Part shown: one piece after another, positions 8,269-15,181 of the stretch
Position numbering within the stretch: the first letter of the stretch is position 1
Layout of the letters: each line of letters starts with the position of its first letter
NCBI GenBank assembly: GCA_964452575.1
Contig: CAYVMN010000065.1
Location: forward strand, 1-20,947
Length of the DNA stretch: 20,947 nt
From: CAYVMN01 sp964452575
GTDB taxonomy: Bacteria; Desulfobacterota; DSM-4660; Desulfatiglandales; Desulfatiglandaceae
Reading direction: 5' to 3'
Notes under the pieces: generated by a model
Told to the model about the DNA's origin: nothing
Seen by the model: the letters and a program-made list of their open reading frames with translations, nothing else
Database searches by the model: none
Translations under genes and position numbers: made by a program

Positions 8269-8298
8269 AAAATATCATGATTTCTGAAAAGATGTCAA
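8269..8298 (-). promoter_or_regulatory. Sigma70-type promoter of tRNA-Glu
   Basis: TTGACA (8293-8298), 18-base spacer, TATTTT (8269-8274) on the minus strand. Transcription would begin near 8262, giving a 5' leader of about 25 bases before the tRNA. Confidence 0.75.
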
Positions 8299-8550
8299 CA
8301 GGTTTGTCCGAAACTCCTTTTTCTGTCGGTTGTGGGGCCCGAGCATTCCATTCCTCTCGAAACGTGGCACTTATTCGAAAGGTATTAAGGCTTGTTTCCC
8401 GTCGAATTGTCTGATATGAAAAAGGCCTAGCTAGCCATGGCACAGTAAGTCTCAGGAATTGGCGCATCTCTATCAGGGCACGGTTGCGTCAGGAAGAAGG
8501 CATAAAAAATAGGTATTACCTTATTGATCAGCCCAAAGGAGGTAGTGAAG
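8299..8550. other. Non-coding stretch before the small winged-helix gene
   Basis: I see no supported gene or RNA here. The minus-strand open frames in this stretch lack family features and a ribosome binding site. No convincing promoter for the gene at 8551 was found. Confidence 0.4.
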
Positions 8551-8721
8551 ATGGGAAAAAAGGTGCTGGATGCCATGAAAAAGGCGGGTAAACCGCTGAG
8601 GCCAGGTGATGTGGCGAAAATGATAGGAGGGGAAAGCAAAGATGTCTCAAAGATCATAGACAAGCTGAGGAAAGAGGGGAAGGTGGTATCTCCCAAAAGA
8701 TGCTACTACGAGCCTAGTTAG
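8551..8721 (+). CDS. Small winged-helix-like DNA-binding protein (56 residues)
   Basis: This short, very basic protein has the helix pattern of a minimal winged helix-turn-helix. Helix 1 is about residues 3-12, a Pro-Gly turn (RPGDVAKMIGG) leads into helix 2, and the likely recognition helix is SKDVSKIIDKLRKEG at about 29-43. A short beta wing follows, KVVSPKRCYYEPS. It is probably a transcription regulator or nucleoid-type protein; no effector or dimerisation domain is present. The start is chosen from a near-perfect AAAGGAGGT seven bases before the ATG; the open frame extends nine codons upstream without such a site. It is convergent with the flavoprotein gene, whose 3' end is 23 bases away. 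Its targets are unknown. Confidence 0.75.
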   Translation: MGKKVLDAMKKAGKPLRPGDVAKMIGGESKDVSKIIDKLRKEGKVVSPKRCYYEPS

Positions 8722-8744
8722 CTGATCTTCGATGGTCTTGACTT

Positions 8745-9743
8745 TCAAAAGGGCTGGGCCTGGGCCCTTGCGTAAGGCTGAATGGTTTCAAACCCACTTT
8801 GAGATTGGACTCTATCCTCAAGGGATTGCAAGATCTCTTCGGCCTCTTTAACGATAGTATCAATCAACTCCTTGCAGGTAGGAATATCCTGGATTAGGCC
8901 GCACACCTGTCCGAAGGCAAGAGACCCTCCCTCGATATCCCCTTCCACATAGGCCTTTCTGATCTTTCCCACACCGGTCTTCATGATCTCCCAGGGATCC
9001 GCATGGTTATTGGTCATCTCAACCAGGTTTTCTGCGAATCTATTTCGTATCACCCGGCAGCGCACCCCCGTGAAGTTGTCCGTTACGACCGTATCATCGG
9101 CAGTCCTTTCAACTAGATATTGTTTGACATGCAAGGGCACGGGAGCATCCTGCGTAACAATGAACCGGCTTCCCATGGATATCCCCTCTGCACCAAGGGC
9201 TAAGGCAGCAACCAATCCCCTTCCGTTCCCGATCCCTCCTGCGGCTACGACCGGTATCCTTAGCTTGCTGGCTACGATTGGCACCAGTACTAAGGTGGAT
9301 ACAAAGCCCGTATGGCCACCCGCCTCTGTGCCCTGTACAATGACCGCGTCGGCCCCATTCTGTTCCGCCCGCAAGGCATGTCGTAACGCACCCATGGTTG
9401 GTAGATTGATAATTCCGTGAGGCCTCGTCCGCTCAAGAACCCTCTGGGGGTTACCTATTCCATAACTGACAACCGGCACCCTTTCTTCAATGATAACATC
9501 CAGTAGGTCGTCTATTAGGGGATTGTTTGCCATGAAATTGACGCCAAAGGGCTTTTCCGTGAGGCGTTTTATTTCTCTGATATTCTCCGTCAGTTCTTCC
9601 GGTGACATGAAGGCAGCCCCCAATATCCCTAAACCCCCGGCATTGGAGACTGCAGCCACCAGGGGGGGAAAAGATACCCAGGACATTGCCCCCTGTATGA
9701 TCGGATGTTTTATCCCTAGCAGTTCAGTGATGCGGGTTTTCAT
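8745..9743 (-). CDS. Nitronate monooxygenase / FabK-like FMN-dependent flavoprotein
   Basis: This 332-residue TIM-barrel protein belongs to the 2-nitropropane dioxygenase family, which includes nitronate monooxygenases and the enoyl-ACP reductase FabK. Signatures are HPIIQGAMSWVS near the N-terminus, AGGLGILG, the QGTEAGGHTG loop with its characteristic His, the phosphate-binding AAGGIGNGRG, and ALGAEGISMGSRF. FMN binding is therefore expected, but nitronate oxidation and enoyl reduction cannot be told apart. The start is the ATG preceded by AAGGAGGAG; an upstream ATG pair would overlap this ribosome binding site. It lies downstream of a promoter, a Leu-rich leader peptide and a terminator/antiterminator (9806-10060), suggesting attenuation control. 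It is the only gene in that unit. Confidence 0.88.
   Translation of the reverse strand: MKTRITELLGIKHPIIQGAMSWVSFPPLVAAVSNAGGLGILGAAFMSPEELTENIREIKRLTEKPFGVNFMANNPLIDDLLDVIIEERVPVVSYGIGNPQRVLERTRPHGIINLPTMGALRHALRAEQNGADAVIVQGTEAGGHTGFVSTLVLVPIVASKLRIPVVAAGGIGNGRGLVAALALGAEGISMGSRFIVTQDAPVPLHVKQYLVERTADDTVVTDNFTGVRCRVIRNRFAENLVEMTNNHADPWEIMKTGVGKIRKAYVEGDIEGGSLAFGQVCGLIQDIPTCKELIDTIVKEAEEILQSLEDRVQSQSGFETIQPYARAQAQPF
8749..8769 (-). terminator. Weak terminator overlapping the 3' end of the flavoprotein gene
   Basis: AAGGGC (8764-8769 read on the minus strand) pairs with GCCCTT (8749-8754), followed by a short TTTTGA. The hairpin overlaps the last codons and lies in the convergent junction with the gene ending at 8721. 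The T-run is poor. Confidence 0.3.
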
Positions 9744-9805
9744 AAGCTCCTCCTTCATCATCTAAGGTACTTCGGTGCCGACTTAGATGGTCAGCCCTAT
9801 CTAAC

Positions 9806-9837
9806 AAAAAAGGCCGTGAGAGGTAATCCCCACGGCC
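9806..9837 (-). terminator. Attenuator terminator (segments 3:4) before the flavoprotein gene
   Basis: On the minus strand GGCCGTGGGG (9828-9837) pairs with TCTCACGGCC (9812-9821) across a six-base loop, followed by TTTTTT (9806-9811). Segment 3 can instead pair with segment 2 (9869-9879) as an antiterminator of nine base pairs, CCCACGGCC with GGCCGTGGG. The hairpin may also end read-through transcripts from the trp operon. Confidence 0.85.
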
Positions 9838-9850
9838 TCAAAAATAAATC

Positions 9851-9882
9851 GGCCGTGGGTATTAGCCCTACCCACGGCCTGG
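9851..9882 (-). promoter_or_regulatory. Leader hairpin (segments 1:2) controlling the 3:4 terminator
   Basis: GGCCGTGGGTA and TACCCACGGCC form a perfect 11 bp stem with a seven-base loop (9851-9879). Segment 1 extended (9869-9882, CCAGGCCGTGGGTA) can alternatively pair with segment 0 (9921-9934, TGCCCACTGCCTGG), which lies in the last codons of the leader peptide: 13 pairs including one G-U, and one mismatch. If 0:1 forms, segment 2 is free to pair with 3 and block termination. Confidence 0.7.
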
Positions 9883-9907
9883 TTTGTCTTAAGTTAGCTA
9901 GTCAAAA

Positions 9908-10000
9908 TCAGACGCAACCTCCAGGCAGTGGGCAGCTCCTAAGGGCGAGGCCCAACAAAAAGAGGCTGCGAAGTCGCAACATGTCCACTACCTGATGCAT
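9908..10000 (-). CDS. Putative leucine-rich leader peptide (30 residues)
   Basis: Begins about 25 bases after a predicted transcription start. Eight of 30 residues are Leu, clustered as LRLRSLFLLGLALR at residues 8-21, ahead of the terminal SCPLPGGCV. A ribosome that finishes translation would cover segment 0 (codons 23-27), allow the 1:2 and 3:4 hairpins and so terminate. One stalled in the Leu run would leave segment 0 free and lead to antitermination. The ribosome binding site is weak (GGAG ten bases before the ATG), and the Met at residue 7 is an alternative start. Coding is inferred only from this logic; Arg codons (residues 9, 11, 21) could also be the sensed ones. Confidence 0.6.
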   Translation of the reverse strand: MHQVVDMLRLRSLFLLGLALRSCPLPGGCV

Positions 10001-10031
10001 TCGATCAATACTCCATTCCCTATAAAATTCT

Positions 10032-10060
10032 ACTTTAGATCGCGGTTTCATTCTTGTCAA
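10032..10060 (-). promoter_or_regulatory. Sigma70-type promoter for the Leu-rich leader and flavoprotein gene
   Basis: TTGACA (10055-10060), 17-base spacer, TAAAGT (10032-10037) on the minus strand, 51 bases after the trpA stop. The predicted start is near 10025. It would make the flavoprotein gene a unit separate from trp. Confidence 0.72.
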
Positions 10061-10111
10061 GCGAAAAAACAACGAACGGTTCCTTTTCGTTTAAGTTTTT
10101 GACGAGTTGCC

Positions 10112-10888
10112 TCACTGGATTCTCGTGAGCAAGCTTCGAATAAAATCTCCAACAGAATCGATCCCATCATTCTCTATTATCCTGATCGTTTGAGTCCCAA
10201 TTACTGCTATGTCTGCTTTTCCTTTCAGATAGTCAACATCTGCCTTTTTCTTTACCCCAAAACCAATCGCAAGGGGGAGACTGGTTGCCTTCCGGCATCG
10301 GCCAAGGTATCCCGCCAAATCCTCGGAGAAGTTTGTGTTTGTTCCAGTAACTCCTTTGCGTGCCACGCAGTAAATGAGACCACGGGCAAAGGAGTTAAGG
10401 TATCTCATGCGCTCATCCGTTGTGGTGGGGGAAAAGATAAGAATGGGGGCTAGCTGGTTTTCTTCCATGACCTTCAGATACTCCCCTCCCTCTTCCGGCG
10501 GGAGGTCGGGGATGATGGCGCCTCGCATTCCCATTTTTGCCATGGCAGATACAAAACGGCCTGTCCCATACCTGAAGGGGATGTTGTAATAGGTCATGAT
10601 AAGGAATGGGATATCAAATGCCCGCGCAACCTCTTCAGCAAGATTGAGGCAGCCCTCTACGGTTGCCCCCCTTTCCAGTGCCTTCTGGTTGGCCCGGAGG
10701 ATCACGGGACCATCAGCAACAGGCTCAGAAAAGGGGATCTGTAATTCCATCAGATCAACGTCCGCCTCCACCATGGCCTCTATGATCCTGAAAGAATCCT
10801 CAAGAGAAGGGTATCCAAGCACGATATGGGTCATCAGGAGGATGTCTTTTTCCTTCAGTCTGTTTCGAATATACGGTTCAAGCACCAT
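10112..10888 (-). CDS. trpA: Tryptophan synthase alpha subunit
   Basis: TrpA cleaves indole-3-glycerol phosphate to indole and glyceraldehyde 3-phosphate, and passes indole to TrpB through the synthase tunnel. The protein has 258 residues, close to the usual length of about 268. Catalytic Glu 48 (MELQIPFSEP) and Asp 59 (VADGP) are in place, as is the YCVARKGVTG loop and the phosphate-binding IGFGVKKKAD region. The sequence is a divergent TrpA: HIVLGYPSLED replaces the usual Val-Thr-Ala/Leu-Gly-Asp-Pro loop. The start is the ATG at 10888, after AGGGG; the open frame extends 18 codons upstream inside trpB. It overlaps the trpB stop by 11 bases, implying translational coupling. It is the last gene of the operon. 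Confidence 0.95.
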   Translation of the reverse strand: MVLEPYIRNRLKEKDILLMTHIVLGYPSLEDSFRIIEAMVEADVDLMELQIPFSEPVADGPVILRANQKALERGATVEGCLNLAEEVARAFDIPFLIMTYYNIPFRYGTGRFVSAMAKMGMRGAIIPDLPPEEGGEYLKVMEENQLAPILIFSPTTTDERMRYLNSFARGLIYCVARKGVTGTNTNFSEDLAGYLGRCRKATSLPLAIGFGVKKKADVDYLKGKADIAVIGTQTIRIIENDGIDSVGDFIRSLLTRIQ

Positions 10889-12104
10889 ATTCCCCTGCCT
10901 TCTCTTGGATGAACTCTCGCCAGCCCGGATCGGCAAATGCATCGGCTATGGTAAAGATGTCCTTGTCACCCCTGCCTGACTGGCTTATCAGGATGACATC
11001 GTCCTTAGAGAGTTCAGGGGCCTCCCTGAATGCCCGTGCAAAGGCATGGGCGGATTCTAGGGCCGGTATCAGGCCTTCCTTTTTGATTGTAAGAGACAGG
11101 GCATCCAAGACCTCCGAATCGGTTGCCGATTCAATCCTGACCCTCCCTCTTTCCCAGTGCCGCGCAAGGATCGGTGAAACACCAACATAGTCCAATCCTG
11201 GAGCCACGCTGTGGGTCTCTTTCATCTGACCGTCCCGATCCTGGAGAAAATATGTCTTGTACCCCTGGGCCACGCCCACTGACCCGTCCCCGGAGGCAAG
11301 CCGAGATGCATGTCTCCCCGTGTCCAGGCCATTTCCCCCGGCCTCAACACCCACAAGCCCTACCTCGTCATCAAGAAAGCCGCTGAAGATTCCCAGGGCG
11401 TTAGAGCCTCCTCCCACGCAGGCATAGATGCGGGCAGGCAGTTTGCCTTCCAGTTCCAGGATTTGCTCACGGGCCTCCCTGCCGATGATGGACTGAAAGT
11501 AAGAGACCATCTCCGGGAACGGGTGAGGGCCGCAGGCAGTGCCAAGGACATAGTGTGTATCATCCATGCTGGTCACCCAGTCCCGGAAGGCCTCGTTTAT
11601 GGCGTCTTTTAGTGTCCGTGTGCCATCTCTTATGGGGATGACCTCCGCACCCAAACGCTCCATCCAGAAGACATTGGGCCTCTGTCTATTAACGTCCACC
11701 TCTCCCATATAAATGGTGCACCTGAAACCGAATCTGGCGGCCATGGTGGCCGTGGCCACACCATGTTGGCCCGCCCCGGTCTCGGCGATAACACGGCCCT
11801 TTCCCATACGCCTAACCAGAAGACCCTGGCCCATGACGTTGTTTGCCTTGTGAGCGCCGGTGTGGTTCAGGTCTTCACGTTTGATGTAAATGCGCGCCCC
11901 TCCAAAGTGTCTTGTAAGGTTTTCGGCAAGGGTGAGGGGCGTTGGCCGACAGGAATAGGTGGACATGGTGTGGGTATATTCCTCCCAGAAAGCGGGATCA
12001 GCCTTGGCCTCTTCAAACGCATCCACAAGCTCGTCAAAGGTGGAGATGAGGATCTCGGGAATAAATGCCCCCCCAAATTCTCCGTAGTATCCGCGGTCAA
12101 TCAT
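10878..12104 (-). CDS. trpB: Tryptophan synthase beta subunit (TrpB1 type)
   Basis: TrpB is the PLP enzyme that condenses indole with L-serine to give tryptophan. It has 408 residues, typical of TrpB1, the form that works with TrpA. The PLP lysine is Lys 86 in HTGAHKANN, the catalytic Glu is residue 108 in AETGAGQHG, and the phosphate loop GGGSNALG is present. The C-terminal ISQSGRGDKD motif is the family's PLP-ring binding region. It begins with ATG overlapping the trpF 3' end by eight bases and overlaps trpA by 11, so expression of F, B and A is probably coupled. No unusual residues are seen. Confidence 0.98.
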   Translation of the reverse strand: MIDRGYYGEFGGAFIPEILISTFDELVDAFEEAKADPAFWEEYTHTMSTYSCRPTPLTLAENLTRHFGGARIYIKREDLNHTGAHKANNVMGQGLLVRRMGKGRVIAETGAGQHGVATATMAARFGFRCTIYMGEVDVNRQRPNVFWMERLGAEVIPIRDGTRTLKDAINEAFRDWVTSMDDTHYVLGTACGPHPFPEMVSYFQSIIGREAREQILELEGKLPARIYACVGGGSNALGIFSGFLDDEVGLVGVEAGGNGLDTGRHASRLASGDGSVGVAQGYKTYFLQDRDGQMKETHSVAPGLDYVGVSPILARHWERGRVRIESATDSEVLDALSLTIKKEGLIPALESAHAFARAFREAPELSKDDVILISQSGRGDKDIFTIADAFADPGWREFIQEKAGEYGA

Positions 12105-12738
12105 TCAAATCCCCTCCGTTGTCGGCATTCCTGACCTTTTCCATTAATTCTTCCATAAGGAGATGGTCCTTCTTTCCTGTCCGCTCCTCTATGCCGCTGT
12201 TTACGTCCACGGCATAGGGGTTTACAGCAGAGATGGCCTTCTCGATGTTTGAGGGTGTAAGCCCACCCGACAGAATAAGCGGAATTCCCAGTTCCTTGCC
12301 CCTGGCAGCCAGGTTCCAGTCAAAGGTCTTTCCTGTACCTCCCCTGCCTTCTCCTGAATAGGTGTCAAAAAGCATTGCCTTGATCTTCCTATGGTAGGGC
12401 TTGATGGATTGAAGGACTGATCCGTCCCTGACCCGGAAGACCTTGATTGTGTGAGGCATAAACTCGCAGCAGACCTCCGGGGGTTCATCTCCATGGAGTT
12501 GGACCAGGTTGAGACCGCAAAACCGAACTATTTGCCTCATTGTATCCGGCCTTTCGTTAACAAAGACCCCGACTGTCTGCACAAAGGGCGGGAGGGCACG
12601 TATGATATCGCGTGCCTTTTCAGGCGTGATCCACCTGGCGCTTTGGGCAAATATAAAACCGAGGGCATGGGCCCCCAGTTGGACGGCCATTGCCGCATCC
12701 TGATAATTTGTGATGCCGCAGACCTTAACCCTTACCAT
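12097..12738 (-). CDS. trpF: Phosphoribosylanthranilate isomerase
   Basis: TrpF performs the Amadori rearrangement of N-(5-phosphoribosyl)anthranilate to CdRP. It is a stand-alone (beta/alpha)8 enzyme of 213 residues, not fused to TrpC as in enteric bacteria. The general base is Cys 7 in VKVCGIT and the general acid is Asp 125 in LFDTYSGEGRGGTGKTFDW. Phosphate-binding motifs ILSGGL and VDVNSGIE follow. The gene overlaps trpC upstream by 14 bases and trpB downstream by eight. Length and motifs are standard. Confidence 0.97.
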   Translation of the reverse strand: MVRVKVCGITNYQDAAMAVQLGAHALGFIFAQSARWITPEKARDIIRALPPFVQTVGVFVNERPDTMRQIVRFCGLNLVQLHGDEPPEVCCEFMPHTIKVFRVRDGSVLQSIKPYHRKIKAMLFDTYSGEGRGGTGKTFDWNLAARGKELGIPLILSGGLTPSNIEKAISAVNPYAVDVNSGIEERTGKKDHLLMEELMEKVRNADNGGDLND

Positions 12739-13519
12739 GAATCCTCCCGGCCTCGACCAATTCCCTCGTCTTTGCCTTTAAATCGTTGCTTTTCATGAGT
12801 GAAGTACCCACCAGAATCGCCTCAATGCCGCACCCCTTTAACAACTGGATATCCCCCTCGCCTGAGATGCCGCTTTCACTCACTAGGATGCATCTCTCCG
12901 GAATCATGGGGGCCAGATCAAGGGTGGTCTTCAGATCAACCTTAAAGGTATCTAAATCACGGTTGTTGATCCCTATGATTTCGGCGCCGCAGTCAATCGC
13001 CTTTTCGAGGTCATCCCTGTCGTGGATCTCGGTCAGGCCGGCCATCCCAAATTCCAGGCAGAGGCCCAACAACTCTTTTAGCTGCTCCCGCGACAAAATG
13101 CGGGCAAGCAGCAGTATGGCGTCGGCCCCATATGATGACGACTCCTTCACCTGGACCCCATCAATGATAAAATCCTTGCGCAATATGGGCAGGGAGATTG
13201 CACTCTTGAGGTGCGGCAACCTGTTTATGTCTCCATTGAAAAACCGTTTATCCGTCAGGAGGGAGATGGCCGCTGCCCCGGCCTCTTCATAGATATGCCC
13301 CATCTCAATGGGATCTCCATCCCTGCAAATAGTGCCTTCCGAAGGAGAAGCGAACTTTATCTCTGCAATGAGACTGATCCTGCCCGGTACGGAGATGGCT
13401 GCCTTGAAGTCCCGAACAGGAAGGGCATTCATATCCCTGCCGGTCGATACCTCCTCTTCTTTGAGATGGGTAACCTCTCTCTCTTTTTCCCTCAATATCC
13501 TCAGTAATTGAGAATGCAT
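12725..13519 (-). CDS. trpC: Indole-3-glycerol phosphate synthase
   Basis: TrpC closes the pyrrole ring of CdRP, releasing CO2 and water, to give indole-3-glycerol phosphate. The protein has 264 residues. Residues matching the Sulfolobus enzyme's active site are visible: Glu 53 and Lys 55 in IAEIKFASPSEG, Lys 115 in LRKDFIID, the Glu of GLTEIHD and the Asn of IGINNRDL. The ending SESGIS and LVGTSLMKS loops bind phosphate. The ATG follows AGGA and lies nine bases after the trpD stop. The final 14 bases overlap trpF. It is an ordinary family member. Confidence 0.97.
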   Translation of the reverse strand: MHSQLLRILREKEREVTHLKEEEVSTGRDMNALPVRDFKAAISVPGRISLIAEIKFASPSEGTICRDGDPIEMGHIYEEAGAAAISLLTDKRFFNGDINRLPHLKSAISLPILRKDFIIDGVQVKESSSYGADAILLLARILSREQLKELLGLCLEFGMAGLTEIHDRDDLEKAIDCGAEIIGINNRDLDTFKVDLKTTLDLAPMIPERCILVSESGISGEGDIQLLKGCGIEAILVGTSLMKSNDLKAKTRELVEAGRIHGKG

Positions 13520-13528
13520 GGGGACATC

Positions 13529-14608
13529 CTACAGCTCTTTCCGAACAAAGGCGCGGCACTGCTGTGTGAAATCGACCAAACTACGAAGCTTCTCCCTTGC
13601 CCCTCCGGAATCGATGGAGTCTCTTGCTCGCTCAATCCCCTTGTAAAGGCTGTTGTCGAGACCAGTTGCTACAAATGCAGCCGAGGCGTTTAGGAGGACC
13701 ATGTCCCTCTTAGGTCCCTTCACCCCGTCCAGGATGTTCAGGATAATTTGGGCGTTTTCCTTCGCATCCCCCCCCTTTATGGCCGCAGGGGCAGCCCTCT
13801 TGAAGCCGTATTCTTCCGGCGTTAGATCAAAGGTCCTTACCTTACCTCCTTTCAGATGTGAAACCCTTGTGGGGCCGCAGATGCTTATCTCGTCAAAGGT
13901 CCCTTCGCCGCACACCACAAAGGCCTCCCTTGTACCTAGTCTGCCAAGCACAGTGGCAATCTTTTCCGTAAGGCCTGGCTCATAGACACCGAGTACCTGG
14001 GCAGTGGCCCCTGCAGGGTTTGTCAGCGGGCCTATGATGTTAAAAATGGTTCTGATCCCGATTTCCTGTCTTGGTCCTGCCGCATGTTTCATGGCCCCAT
14101 GAAAGAGGGGGGCATAGAGAAACCCAATACCTGTCTTTTCTATGCAGGTTTGCACGTCAGAAGGGCTGATATCCAGTTTGACCCCCAGATTTTCGAGCAC
14201 ATCCGCGCTCCCGCACTGGCTGGACACCGCCCGGTTGCCATGTTTGGCCACCTTTACTCCCCCGCCTGCGGCCACAAATGCAGTTGCGGTGGAGACATTA
14301 AATGTGTTCGTGCCATCCCCCCCTGTACCGCAGGTATCCAGAATGGTCTCGTCCTCCACATTGATCTCATCCCGGTCAATGGTAATGAGATGATTGTTAA
14401 GGTTTACCCTCGTTGCCCTGGCCCTCATCGCCTTAGCAGCGCCTGTGATCTCGTCCACCGTCTCTCCCTTCAATCTCAGTGCGGTGATAAATGCTCCAAT
14501 CTGGGCTGGTGTGGCATTCCCGGACATTATCTCATCCATAGCCCTTTCCATCTCAGCCTCTGTGAGATCAGCTCCTCTGACCACCTTTTGAATAGCCTCT
14601 TTGATCAT
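13529..14608 (-). CDS. trpD: Anthranilate phosphoribosyltransferase
   Basis: TrpD transfers phosphoribose from PRPP to anthranilate. The protein has 359 residues, slightly longer than the usual 335-345 because of a stretch (about 67-90) before the catalytic loop. PRPP and Mg2+ motifs are intact: DTCGTGGDG at 91-99, NVSTATA at about 104-110, KHGNRAVSSQCGSAD at 122-136, and the later GEGTFDEIS with the Asp-Glu metal pair. It is not fused to TrpG, unlike in E. coli. AGGAGG is placed eight bases before the ATG, the best ribosome binding site in the operon. It starts 12 bases after trpG ends and stops nine bases before trpC. Confidence 0.97.
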   Translation of the reverse strand: MIKEAIQKVVRGADLTEAEMERAMDEIMSGNATPAQIGAFITALRLKGETVDEITGAAKAMRARATRVNLNNHLITIDRDEINVEDETILDTCGTGGDGTNTFNVSTATAFVAAGGGVKVAKHGNRAVSSQCGSADVLENLGVKLDISPSDVQTCIEKTGIGFLYAPLFHGAMKHAAGPRQEIGIRTIFNIIGPLTNPAGATAQVLGVYEPGLTEKIATVLGRLGTREAFVVCGEGTFDEISICGPTRVSHLKGGKVRTFDLTPEEYGFKRAAPAAIKGGDAKENAQIILNILDGVKGPKRDMVLLNASAAFVATGLDNSLYKGIERARDSIDSGGAREKLRSLVDFTQQCRAFVRKEL

Positions 14609-14620
14609 AATTCTATCCTC

Positions 14621-15181
14621 CTAGGCAAATACTGTTTGTAAGATCCGGGGGCCGTGTCTTGTCAAGATCGATTCCGGGTGAAACTGAACCCCCTCCACTT
14701 TATGTTCGCGATGCCGAAGCCCCATAATTTCTCCCTGTCTTGTCCATGAACTGACTTCAAGGCAATCCGGGACAGAACCCCTATCCACAATGAGGGAGTG
14801 GTAGCGGATCGCCTCAAAGGGATTGGGGAGGCCGTGATAAATGTGACGGCCGTCATGAAAGATGAGAGAGGTCTTTCCATGCATGATCCTATCGGCCCGG
14901 ATCACTTTTCCTCCATAGGCCGCTGCGATTGCCTGATGCCCGAGGCATACCCCTAAGACAGGAATCTTGTGGCCAAAACGGCGGATTGCCTCTACTGATA
15001 TCCCGGCCTTGTCCGGAGTGCACGGCCCAGGTGATATGACCAGGCCGGATGGGGCCTCTCTTTCAATACACTCAAGGGTTATCTGATCGTTTCTGAATAC
15101 CCTCACCTCATGATCCAGGATTTGCAGTATCTGAACTAGGTTGTAGGTAAAGGAGTCATAGTTATCTATTAGCAGTATCAT
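14621..15181 (-). CDS. trpG: Anthranilate synthase component II (glutamine amidotransferase)
   Basis: TrpG hydrolyses glutamine and channels ammonia to TrpE. It is a class I amidotransferase of 186 residues with the full triad: Cys 79 in GVCLGHQ, and His 168 and Glu 170 in VQFHPES. The oxyanion motif ISPGPCTP is at about 49-56. In many bacteria such a subunit also serves aminodeoxychorismate synthase (PabA); location in trp makes TrpG the natural call. It begins inside the end of trpE, overlapping by 20 bases, with AAAAGGA just before the ATG. The overlap suggests coupled, equimolar synthesis of the two subunits. Confidence 0.97.
   Translation of the reverse strand: MILLIDNYDSFTYNLVQILQILDHEVRVFRNDQITLECIEREAPSGLVISPGPCTPDKAGISVEAIRRFGHKIPVLGVCLGHQAIAAAYGGKVIRADRIMHGKTSLIFHDGRHIYHGLPNPFEAIRYHSLIVDRGSVPDCLEVSSWTRQGEIMGLRHREHKVEGVQFHPESILTRHGPRILQTVFA

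Noticed and set aside
8264..8696. Minus-strand open frames opposite and upstream of the small winged-helix gene
   Set aside because: No ribosome binding site, no family features, and overlap with a well-supported plus-strand gene and the tRNA promoter.
9890..9906. GACTAGCTAACTTAA (minus strand) resembling part of the E. coli trp operator
   Set aside because: It lies downstream of the promoter and leader peptide, is not a good palindrome, and no TrpR gene or similar site is seen at the trp promoter.
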